NCBI GenBank assembly: GCA_015492495.1
Contig: WGEY01000069.1
Span: 1 to 61,563 of the forward strand
Source of the DNA: Deltaproteobacteria bacterium
GTDB lineage: Bacteria; Desulfobacterota; GWC2-55-46; DRQE01
Length of the DNA stretch: 61,563 nucleotides
Reading direction: 5' to 3'
Below the pieces are notes generated by a model. It was not told the origin of the DNA. It saw nothing but the letters and a program-made list of their open reading frames with translations, and did no database searches. Below, piece after piece: positions 54,421-61,563 of this stretch. Each line of letters starts with the position of its first letter. Position 1 is the first letter of the stretch. The translations under genes and the position numbers were made by a program.

Positions 54421-55305
54421 ATGTGGTCAATCAGGGGTTTCCCGAGATCGAAGATGGCCGTACCTGCACAAAACCCATCCCATGCCCCTACAAGAAGGAG
54501 GATCACCTTGCTTGCGGCGGTCCTCGCCGCAGGCATCCTTTTCACGGTCCTTGCGGCCGGCTGCAGCCCGCGGGGAGACGAGAAGGCCTTCCACCAGGCC
54601 GAGGACGCCCTGGGCCGCGGCGAATACCTCGAGGCCGCGGCCCTCTACAGGAGCTTCATCACTAATTACCCCGACAGCCCCCTCGCCCCCGAGGGCCAGT
54701 ACAAGATAAGCTACATATACAGCCGCCATGTCCGTGACCTCAGGAAGGCGATGGATGCCTATTCCATGCTCTTCTACCTCTACCCGGAAAGCCCTCAGGC
54801 CGTTACGGCAAGGGAGGACAGGGCCGAGCTCTTCTCCTCCAGGAAGGAGTACAGAAAGGCTATTGCGGACTATGCCTGGCTCCTCGAGAACGGCCCCCCG
54901 GAGAAGAACGACCTCTACAGGTACAATATAGCCATGGAGTACATAAAGATGAACGACTTCCGGCAGGCGAGGATAGAGCTGGAAGAGCTCCTCAAGAATA
55001 TACCGTCGACCCCCCTCGCCCCGCAGGTGTACTACCAGATAGCCACCACCCATTACCTCGAGGGCAACCTCGAAGAGGCCGTCAAGGGGTACGACTCGGT
55101 CATCTCAAAGTTTCCCGACAACCCCATTTGCATAGAAGCACGGTTGGGCAAGGCCACGGCGCTCGAGGAGGCCGGCAGCCTCACCGAGGCGCTGGCGCTT
55201 CTAGAGGAGCTCAAGGACGAGTATTCGAACACGGACGTCGTCAAGATAAGGATAAAATCCACCAGGGAGAGGCTCAAAAAGGAGCCGAGGCTCAGGAAAA
55301 GATGA
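54421..55305 (+). CDS. bamD: BamD-like outer-membrane assembly lipoprotein
   Basis: This lipoprotein of about 294 residues has an N-terminal basic stretch and hydrophobic segment ending in lipobox LAAGC. TPR-like repeats follow, including FHQAEDALGRGEYLEAAALYRSF and YYQIATTHYLEGNLEEAVKGYD. It resembles BamD/YfiO or YbgF-type TPR proteins of outer-membrane protein assembly. ATG 54421 has GGAG upstream; ATG 54454 gives a more usual signal length. It overlaps the downstream gene by ATGA. Confidence 0.8.
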   Translation: MWSIRGFPRSKMAVPAQNPSHAPTRRRITLLAAVLAAGILFTVLAAGCSPRGDEKAFHQAEDALGRGEYLEAAALYRSFITNYPDSPLAPEGQYKISYIYSRHVRDLRKAMDAYSMLFYLYPESPQAVTAREDRAELFSSRKEYRKAIADYAWLLENGPPEKNDLYRYNIAMEYIKMNDFRQARIELEELLKNIPSTPLAPQVYYQIATTHYLEGNLEEAVKGYDSVISKFPDNPICIEARLGKATALEEAGSLTEALALLEELKDEYSNTDVVKIRIKSTRERLKKEPRLRKR

Positions 55306-56351
55306 CCTTTGATGCACCTCCCTGCGCCTCCCATCGGATGAACACTCTCATGGAGACATTCGCAGTCATCGGTGCCGGAAGCTGGGGGACCACCCTGGCG
55401 GACCTTCTCGCGCGGAAGGGGTACGGCGTAAGGCTCTGGACGAGGAACCCGGAGCTTTCGCGCCTGATCGAGGAGGGTCGCGAGAACAAGCCGTATCTTC
55501 CAGGGGTGAGGTTGCCGGAGAACCTCACGGCCACCTCTTCCCTTGCCGATGCGGTCGAGGGCGCCTCGATGATCGTGTGCGCCGTACCCTCCCACGGCAT
55601 AAGGGAGGTCTTCAAGGATATCCGGTCCCGCATCTCCGGCGAGGCGCTTGTAGTCAGCGCCTCGAAGGGGATCGAACAGGGGACGCATCTGACCTGTTGC
55701 GGGATCCTCGAAGAGGTTTTCCCGGAAGGCGTCCACGGGAATATCGCTGTGCTCTCGGGGCCGACCTTCGCAAAAGAGGTGAGCAGGGGGCTTCCTGCCG
55801 CCGCCTGTGCGGCCTCACGTTCCGGCGAGGTTGCGCTCCGCGTACAGAGGATCTTCTCGACGCCGTACTTCCGGGTCTATACGAACCCGGACCGCATCGG
55901 CGTTGAACTCGGTGGCGCCTTGAAGAACGTAATGGCGCTCGCGGCCGGTGCATCGGACGGTCTCGGCCTCGGCAACAACGCCAGGGCAGCGCTCATCACC
56001 AGGGGGCTCGCCGAGATGTCGAGGCTGGGCACAAAGATGGGGGCTGATCCCAGGACCTTCTACGGGCTTTCGGGGCTCGGCGACCTGGTGCTCACATGCA
56101 CCGGGGAGCTTTCCAGAAACCGCAGGGTCGGGGTCGAGATAGGCAGGGGACGAAGCCTCGGGGAGATACTGTCGGAGATGAGGATGGTCGCCGAGGGGGT
56201 GAAGACATCCCTTGCCGTAAGGGAGCTCGCGGCAATGCACGGGATCGAGGTGCCTATCACCGAAGAGGTCTGCAGGGTCCTGTACGAAGGCAAATCCCCT
56301 GAAAGGGCGGTGATGGAGCTGATGACAAGGGAGCTTAAGGGCGAGCTGTGA
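55302..56351 (+). CDS. gpsA: Glycerol-3-phosphate dehydrogenase [NAD(P)+]
   Basis: This 349-residue enzyme makes sn-glycerol-3-phosphate for phospholipids. It has the Rossmann motif FAVIGAGSWGTTLADLLARK, GPTFAKEV, and catalytic Lys in GALKNVMALAAG with LGLGNNARAALITRGL. The start at ATG 55302 overlaps the bamD stop (ATGA) and has AGGA 5 bases upstream; ATG 55338 and 55350 would shorten the N-terminus to the more usual length. Confidence 0.94.
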   Translation: MTFDAPPCASHRMNTLMETFAVIGAGSWGTTLADLLARKGYGVRLWTRNPELSRLIEEGRENKPYLPGVRLPENLTATSSLADAVEGASMIVCAVPSHGIREVFKDIRSRISGEALVVSASKGIEQGTHLTCCGILEEVFPEGVHGNIAVLSGPTFAKEVSRGLPAAACAASRSGEVALRVQRIFSTPYFRVYTNPDRIGVELGGALKNVMALAAGASDGLGLGNNARAALITRGLAEMSRLGTKMGADPRTFYGLSGLGDLVLTCTGELSRNRRVGVEIGRGRSLGEILSEMRMVAEGVKTSLAVRELAAMHGIEVPITEEVCRVLYEGKSPERAVMELMTRELKGEL

Positions 56352-56686
56352 ACCCCCGTTTTACGCCCCTTAGGTACGCCGGATTTTTTTCTGTTTTTGT
56401 GTGTGATTTCACTTTACCACGCGGCGGCACCTGCCGATGAAACAATATGCATCCCCCGGGGTCCCGGGGATACGGACGGTCTTTAACAGGGGAAGGAAAC
56501 CACGTGCGCCGTCCGGCACGGCGGCCTCTGCAGCCGACCCCCTCATACCCTAATACCGGGACGGGAGAAGAGCTCACGGCAGGAGATACAACCAGGGTGC
56601 GGGGCCGAACCTGCGACACTTTGTATGGCACCCCGCAAGCCCCTTGACCCGCTGCTGCATCCGGGGCCGGCAACAGGATCGTTTTC

Positions 56687-59065
56687 ATGTACAGAAGGAG
56701 CATCCACTACAAAATATTGACCATCGTGGTAGGGGTCCTGGCCGTGGGGGTGTTCGTCGCCTCGTACTGGGCCCTGAAGAACGAGAAGAAGCGTTTCCTC
56801 GAGGAAAAGCTGATGATGAGCAGGCTCATGTCCCGTACGGTCCTCAGCGCCATCTACAAAGACATGATAGAGGGCCGCGCCGACATGGCCCGCCATCTCA
56901 TGGACATCCTGAGGACCGAGCAGGGGGTCACAAGGGTCCAGATCATAAGGAGCAACGGACGAGAAGAGGCCTTCCGCGACTTCAAAACGATCGAGGCCGT
57001 AAAGCAGAGGCTGGGCACCCTGAGGCCCGAGTGGCTCGATGACCACTCGAGCGTTACGGACAATGTAGCAGAGGGTGTAGACGACCCGGGATTCAGGGAT
57101 GCGCTCAGTGTCTTCAGGAAGGACTGGACGAGCGAGCCCGTGTATTACACCGAACGGGGCGGCAGGCAGTTCACCTACCTTCAGCCCATCGCCGAGCGCG
57201 AGGACTGCCGGACATGCCACGGAGCCGAGGACGCAAGGGGTATACTCATGATCTCCTTTTCCCTCGACGGCATGTACGGTGTACTGAGCAGGAACAGGAA
57301 CCAGTGGATCTTCTCGGGGCTTGCGGCCATATTCATAGGCAGCGTACTGCTTTCGCTCCTGATAAGAAGGACCGTCACCGGCCCCATACAGAAGACAGTC
57401 GAGGTCATAGAGGGTATCACCGAGGGCAAGGGGAACATAACGCAGAGGGCGGAGGTCTCATCGAACGACGAAATAGGTTACCTCGCAAAGGCCTTCAACA
57501 CCATGCTCGACTCCCTCGAGAAGAGGGACGAGGAGAACAGGCTGCTTCTTAAGAAGATAGAGAAGAGCCGCAAGGAGTGGGTGACCACATTCGACGCCAT
57601 CCAGGACCTCATATCCATCCATGACAACAACTACAACATCATAAGGGTGAACAAGGCCCTTGCCGCAAGGTTCAACTGCGAGCCGAGGGACCTCATAGGG
57701 AAGAAGTGCTTCAATGTCTTCAATTGCGGCAGCAAGCCCAATCCGCTCTGCCCCCACTCCAGGACCCTCGCCACGGGCACGGTGGCCACGGACGAGGACA
57801 CAGGCGAGCTCGGGCTCAAGGGCAACTTCAACGTCACCACCTTCCCCATATTCAATGACGACGGCGACGTGGTCGCGACCGTACATATAGCCAGGGACGT
57901 TACGCAGGAGAAGATACTCGAACAGCGGCTCCTGCACTCCGAGAAGATGGCAAGCCTCGGCAAGCTCGTCGCAGGCATAGCCCACGAGCTTAACAACCCC
58001 CTCATGGGCATAATGGGCTTCAGCCAGCTCCTCATGGAGATGCCCGGCGACAGGAGGATGGAGGAGGCCAAGGACAAGCTCGACAGGATATTCCGCGAGT
58101 CCATGAGGACCGCCAAGATAGTACAGAACCTCCTGACCTTCGCCAGGGCCAAGAAGCCCGAGAGGGGACTGCACAACATAAACAACGTTCTGAGGGATAC
58201 GCTCGAGCTCCGGGGGTACTCGCTCAAGGCCAGCAACATAGAGGTCGTGGAGGACCTCTCCGAGGACATACCCAAGTCAATGGTCGACTACTACCAGCTC
58301 CAGCAGGTCTTCATCAACATCATAAGCAACGCGGTCGACGCCATGGTGAGCTACAGGGGCAAGGGCAGGCTCGAGATAAGGACGAGGCTCAAGGGCCGGA
58401 TGATAGAGATAACACTGGCCGACGACGGTCCGGGCATACCGCAGGATGTCATAACCAACGTCTTTGATCCGTTCTTCACAACGAAGGATGTGGGCAAGGG
58501 CACCGGACTCGGGCTCTCCATAAGCCACGGCATCATAAGGGAACACGGCGGATGGATAGATGTGAAGAGCCCGCGCGGCGGCGGAACGGTAGTGACCATC
58601 GAGCTTCCGGTCTCGGGACAGGAGGCAGGAGGCGAAGGACTTACGGCGGACGGTACCGTGAAACCCCTCTCGCCTATAGCCGGCTCCAGGATACTCGTGG
58701 TCGATGACGAGGCGAGCATAAGGGATGCGTTGACGTACATCCTTTCCGCCAAGGGGTTCAACGTGACCGCGGCCGGTGACGGCGTGGAGGCGCTCGAGGT
58801 CTTTTCGCGCGAGAAGTTCTCCCTTGCCATAGTGGACATAAAGATGCCCGGAATGAACGGCATGGAACTCTTCAAGCATATCCGCGAGAAGCACCCTGAC
58901 CTGAAGGACAGGGTGCTCTTCCTCACCGGCGATGTCTTCAGCGAGGACGTCAAGGATTTTCTCAAGGACACGGGATGTCCCTGCCTCACCAAGCCCTTTG
59001 AAGTGAACGAGCTCGTAAGCCTTGTGAGCAGAATACTGAGGGACGGGGTCTCTCCGGCGGTATGA
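56687..59065 (+). CDS. Hybrid sensor histidine kinase with c-type heme sensor
   Basis: This 792-residue protein begins with membrane helix 1 (10-30). An extracytoplasmic sensor follows with a c-heme site C174-x2-C177-H178 (DUF3365/Tll0287-like), then membrane helix 2 (207-227) and HAMP (228-280). A PAS domain with a cysteine cluster (C331, C341, C347, C355) precedes HisKA with H433 (IAHELNNP), HATPase (570-640) and a C-terminal receiver (670-785, D717). The heme suggests redox or gas sensing; phosphate may pass from H433 to D717. No regulator gene is adjacent. The 335-bp gap before it (56352-56686) holds a T-run and GC-rich palindromes but no clear feature. Confidence 0.93.
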   Translation: MYRRSIHYKILTIVVGVLAVGVFVASYWALKNEKKRFLEEKLMMSRLMSRTVLSAIYKDMIEGRADMARHLMDILRTEQGVTRVQIIRSNGREEAFRDFKTIEAVKQRLGTLRPEWLDDHSSVTDNVAEGVDDPGFRDALSVFRKDWTSEPVYYTERGGRQFTYLQPIAEREDCRTCHGAEDARGILMISFSLDGMYGVLSRNRNQWIFSGLAAIFIGSVLLSLLIRRTVTGPIQKTVEVIEGITEGKGNITQRAEVSSNDEIGYLAKAFNTMLDSLEKRDEENRLLLKKIEKSRKEWVTTFDAIQDLISIHDNNYNIIRVNKALAARFNCEPRDLIGKKCFNVFNCGSKPNPLCPHSRTLATGTVATDEDTGELGLKGNFNVTTFPIFNDDGDVVATVHIARDVTQEKILEQRLLHSEKMASLGKLVAGIAHELNNPLMGIMGFSQLLMEMPGDRRMEEAKDKLDRIFRESMRTAKIVQNLLTFARAKKPERGLHNINNVLRDTLELRGYSLKASNIEVVEDLSEDIPKSMVDYYQLQQVFINIISNAVDAMVSYRGKGRLEIRTRLKGRMIEITLADDGPGIPQDVITNVFDPFFTTKDVGKGTGLGLSISHGIIREHGGWIDVKSPRGGGTVVTIELPVSGQEAGGEGLTADGTVKPLSPIAGSRILVVDDEASIRDALTYILSAKGFNVTAAGDGVEALEVFSREKFSLAIVDIKMPGMNGMELFKHIREKHPDLKDRVLFLTGDVFSEDVKDFLKDTGCPCLTKPFEVNELVSLVSRILRDGVSPAV

Positions 59066-59113
59066 GACCGCGGCCCCTTGATCCGGCAACCTCATGAGGA
59101 TCGAAGGTTCCCT

Positions 59114-59803
59114 GTGAAGGTTTCGGTCATCATACCCACACTCAATGAGGAAGGTGTCATAGCGGCCTCCATAGAGTCCGCCGTGAACGGTTGCGGCGGG
59201 GGAAGCGTGGAGGTGATCGTATCCGACGGGGGAAGCTCGGACCGTACCTGCCGCATAGCCGGGAGCATGGGGGCGAAGGTCCTCGAGGCCCCCAGGGGAA
59301 GGGGAGCGCAGATGGACAGGGCTTCAAAGGTCGCCTCCGGCGAGGTCCTCCTCTTTCTGCACGCCGACAGCCGCCTGCCGCCGGGGTGGTACGATGCCGT
59401 AAAGAGAGCCCTTGAGGACGAAGAGGTGGTCGGCGGGGGCTTCACCCTTTACATAGACTCCCCCGGTAGGTGGTTCCGCATCGTTGAGCAGGGGGTGAGG
59501 CTGCGCTCCAGGTGGCTCGGGCTCATCTACGGGGACCAGGCGATATTCGCAAGAAGGAGCGAGTTCCTCAACACCGGTGGGTTCAGAAGACTACCCTTGA
59601 TGGAAGACGTGGATTGTGTTAATAGATTAAAGAGCCGGGGCAGGCTCTGCGTGCTCGAAGAGCGCGTGACGACCTCCGGCCGCAGGTGGGCGAGGTACGG
59701 GACGGTGGCCAACACCCTGAGGAACGGCCTTTTTCTTCTGCTATACTTTTTAGGCGTGTCCCCGCAGAGGCTGTATCTCTGGTATTACGGGACAGGATCA
59801 TAG
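59114..59803 (+). CDS. Glycosyltransferase family 2 (TIGR04283-type)
   Basis: This 229-residue GT-A enzyme starts VKVSVIIPTLNEEGVIAAS and has nucleotide-sugar site VIVSDGGSSDRT, metal-binding LLFLHADSRLP and YGDQAIFARRSEF. It resembles the TIGR04283 family; the acceptor is unknown. GTG 59114 has AAGG upstream and is preferred over 59078. Confidence 0.88.
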   Translation: MKVSVIIPTLNEEGVIAASIESAVNGCGGGSVEVIVSDGGSSDRTCRIAGSMGAKVLEAPRGRGAQMDRASKVASGEVLLFLHADSRLPPGWYDAVKRALEDEEVVGGGFTLYIDSPGRWFRIVEQGVRLRSRWLGLIYGDQAIFARRSEFLNTGGFRRLPLMEDVDCVNRLKSRGRLCVLEERVTTSGRRWARYGTVANTLRNGLFLLLYFLGVSPQRLYLWYYGTGS

Positions 59804-59855
59804 GCGGCCGCTGCAGTAGCTTGAGTATCCTTAAAGACGGAAAGGAGAGGTGATT

Positions 59856-61199
59856 ATGGAGTTCAGATCGATCGGCGATATGCATGACGCTTTAAGGGGG
59901 GCGGTGGAGGAAAAGGGGGAGGGGTTCGAGGTCACGGATGAAACGCGCCTCAGGGGAGAGCCGCTCGATAAGCTCGTCTACAACGCGGTCTTCAACGCAA
60001 AGGGCGAACTCCTCGAAGAGGCGCGGCGCATAATCAAGGGTTGCGCCTGCGCCCTGGGCATAAGGCCCGCTTCTATCCAGCATCTGTACGAGGCCATGGG
60101 CAAGGGGGAGTGCGGAGGGTTCACGGTGCCGGCCATAAACATAAGGGGCCTTACGTACGATACCGCAAGGGCCGTCTACAGGGCCGCGGAGAAGAACAAC
60201 TCCGGCACCTTCATATTCGAGATCGCCAAGAGCGAGATCGGCTACACGGACCAGAGACCGGCCGAGTACGCGGCTGTGCTTCTCGCAGCCGCGATAAAGG
60301 AGGGGTTCCGGGGCCCGGTCTTCATACAGGGTGACCACTTCCAGGTGAACGCCAAGAAGTACGTCGAGGACAAGAACGCCGAGATAGGCGCACTCAAGGA
60401 CCTCATCGCTGAGGCCATGGAGGCCGACTTTTACAACATAGACATCGATGCATCGACCATAGTGGACCTCTCCAAGCCCGAGGTGCCCGATCAGCAGAGA
60501 CCGAACTTCGAGACCACGGCGGCGCTTACCGTCTTCATACGGGAGAGGGAAAAGGAAGGTGTGACCGTCTCCATAGGCGGCGAGATAGGCGAGGTGGGCG
60601 GCAAGAACTCGACCGAGGAGGAGCTCAGGGCCTTCATGGACGGGTACCTCGCCATACTGGGCGGCAACTTCAAGGGCATAAGCAAGATAAGCGTGCAGAC
60701 CGGTACATCCCACGGCGGCGTGGTGCTGCCGGACGGGACCATCGCGAAGGTGAAGGTGGACTTCGACACCATCGAGAGGCTCACGAAGGTGGCACGCGAG
60801 GAGTACGGGCTCGCCGGCGTGGTACAGCACGGCGCATCCACGCTGCCCGACGACGCCTTCCACATCTTCCCGGAGAAGGGCACCGCCGAGGTCCACCTGG
60901 CAACTGGCTTCCAGAACATGATATACGACAGCCCGGCCTTCCCGCAGGAGCTGAAGGACGAGATATACCGCTACATCAAGGACAAGCTCTCCGGCGAGTG
61001 GAAGGAGGGACAGACCGAGGAGCAGTTCATCTACAAGACCAGGAAGAAGGGCTTCGGCCCGTTCAAGGAGAAGATCTGGAACATACCGGCCGAGCGCAGG
61101 CAGAAGATAGGCTCCGAGCTGGAGGACCGCTTCGATTACCTCTTCAAGAAGCTCAATGCAGTCGATACGGTCGATGTCGTCAAGAAGTGGGTGGGCTGA
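59856..61199 (+). CDS. Class II fructose-bisphosphate aldolase family protein (long form)
   Basis: This 447-residue protein is of the class II (zinc) aldolase family: GFTVPAINIRG, FIQGDHFQVN (metal/active-site His), DIDASTIVDL, GGEIGEVGGKNST and TGTSHGGVVLPDG. It is longer than the usual 280-345 residues, with an N-terminal domain of about 90 residues and a long C-terminal tail. It should cleave or form a ketose-bisphosphate such as FBP or tagatose-bisphosphate. ATG 59856 follows AAAGGAGAGG. This window also has a bifunctional FBP aldolase/phosphatase at 6848. Confidence 0.9.
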   Translation: MEFRSIGDMHDALRGAVEEKGEGFEVTDETRLRGEPLDKLVYNAVFNAKGELLEEARRIIKGCACALGIRPASIQHLYEAMGKGECGGFTVPAINIRGLTYDTARAVYRAAEKNNSGTFIFEIAKSEIGYTDQRPAEYAAVLLAAAIKEGFRGPVFIQGDHFQVNAKKYVEDKNAEIGALKDLIAEAMEADFYNIDIDASTIVDLSKPEVPDQQRPNFETTAALTVFIREREKEGVTVSIGGEIGEVGGKNSTEEELRAFMDGYLAILGGNFKGISKISVQTGTSHGGVVLPDGTIAKVKVDFDTIERLTKVAREEYGLAGVVQHGASTLPDDAFHIFPEKGTAEVHLATGFQNMIYDSPAFPQELKDEIYRYIKDKLSGEWKEGQTEEQFIYKTRKKGFGPFKEKIWNIPAERRQKIGSELEDRFDYLFKKLNAVDTVDVVKKWVG

Positions 61200-61351
61200 A
61201 AGGCACGGGTACGGGAAGGTACCTCTTCCATTGAGCCCCTGACCGATCGAAGCCCGCCGTGCATCCTCGGGGGATCCCTGGAAAGCCGCCCTTTTGATGC
61301 CCTTGCGGAGGCGGGGTTGAGGATGGGATCACCACCGCGGTCCGTTCCGCA

Positions 61352-61373
61352 AAGCCCCGCAATGGGCTTTTTC
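61352..61373 (+). terminator. Rho-independent terminator after the aldolase gene
   Basis: A perfect stem AAAGCCC/GGGCTTT with a 6-base loop, followed by further Ts, lies 150 bp after the stop. The rest of the 61200-61563 gap shows no gene. Confidence 0.6.
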
Positions 61374-61512
61374 CGGTCATTGCGGGCCAAGGGCCTCTAT
61401 CCCGCGGCGAAGCAATCTCCGGCTGTTCGACCCTGCAAAAGAAAGGATCGTCAGGGAAGACCTGGAACGCCCCCTCCCCGGCCGCGGGTGGCAAATCCCA
61501 TCGTTATTATGT

Positions 61513-61554
61513 TATAATGGTTATTACGCAAACAAGACTCATCAGGAGGAGATC
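61513..61554 (+). promoter_or_regulatory. -10 element and ribosome binding site of a gene beyond the window
   Basis: TATAAT (61513-61518) and AGGAGGAGATC (61544-61554) lie at the right edge, so a gene probably starts just past 61563. No good -35 is visible. Confidence 0.55.
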
Positions 61555-61563
61555 AACGCGACA

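Noticed and set aside
56352..56686. Terminator or RNA gene in the gap before the hybrid kinase
   Set aside because: There is a T-run at about 56383 and a GC palindrome near 56455, but no stable stem adjoins the Ts and no RNA family is recognised.

Overview
This window is a GC-rich bacterial chromosome segment. The order ftsH-folP-cdaA-cdaR-glmM-pdxJ-acpS-nnr-tsaE-lpd-lysC-cimA, the block tmk-holB-ricT-metG-tatD, and the c-type cytochrome and heme-sensor genes suggest an anaerobic deltaproteobacterium-like organism (Desulfobacterota/Geobacter-like lineages). Heavy AGG and ATA codon use and a bifunctional FBP aldolase/phosphatase would fit a thermophilic or autotrophic relative. This placement is inference from gene content and order, not from a marker-gene phylogeny.

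Region 1 (1-5.7 kb) is a CRISPR locus. It holds an array running off the left edge (one partial and 11 full 36-bp repeats, plus a decayed repeat at 965-1000), a secreted hypothetical protein, and a compact adaptation/processing operon: cas2, cas1, a second divergent cas1, a second cas2 and a Cas6-type RNase. No interference gene is present; any effector must lie left of the array or elsewhere. A 27-bp perfect palindrome abuts a promoter whose predicted transcript starts at the first cas2 ATG.

Region 2 (5.8-16.8 kb) is a mosaic of redox, carbon and modification genes: CGGC-domain protein, desulforedoxin-like mini-protein, FBP aldolase/phosphatase, AIR-synthase-like protein, BCAM0308-type zinc protein, AmmeMemoRadiSam enzyme, GNAT, thiamine-binding MTH1187 protein, RtcA, CopD-like membrane protein, methyltransferase and macrodomain protein. 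It ends with an unusual single reading frame joining a cytoplasmic response-regulator receiver, a membrane helix and a pentaheme cytochrome c.

Region 3 (16.8-47.5 kb) is mostly housekeeping: an ABC-2 exporter pair on the minus strand, then tmk, holB, ricT, metG, a TatD-radical SAM fusion, a small Cys-rich protein, era, der, ftsH, folP, the c-di-AMP/cell-wall set cdaA-cdaR-glmM, pdxJ, acpS (with altered metal-ligand positions), nnr, tsaE, lpd, lysC, cimA, a ComEA-like protein, a ZIP transporter, purB, purC, purS, purQ and a MetF-like reductase.

Region 4 (47.5-61.5 kb) holds a lone AbrB/MazE-like protein divergent from a HAMP-only membrane protein, a secreted nuclease, tRNA-Cys under a consensus promoter, an Old Yellow Enzyme, a divergent pair of CI/LexA-like regulators with overlapping promoters, gyrA, a BamD-like lipoprotein, gpsA, a heme-binding hybrid sensor kinase, a glycosyltransferase and a class II aldolase. 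A promoter and ribosome binding site for a gene just beyond the right edge close the window.
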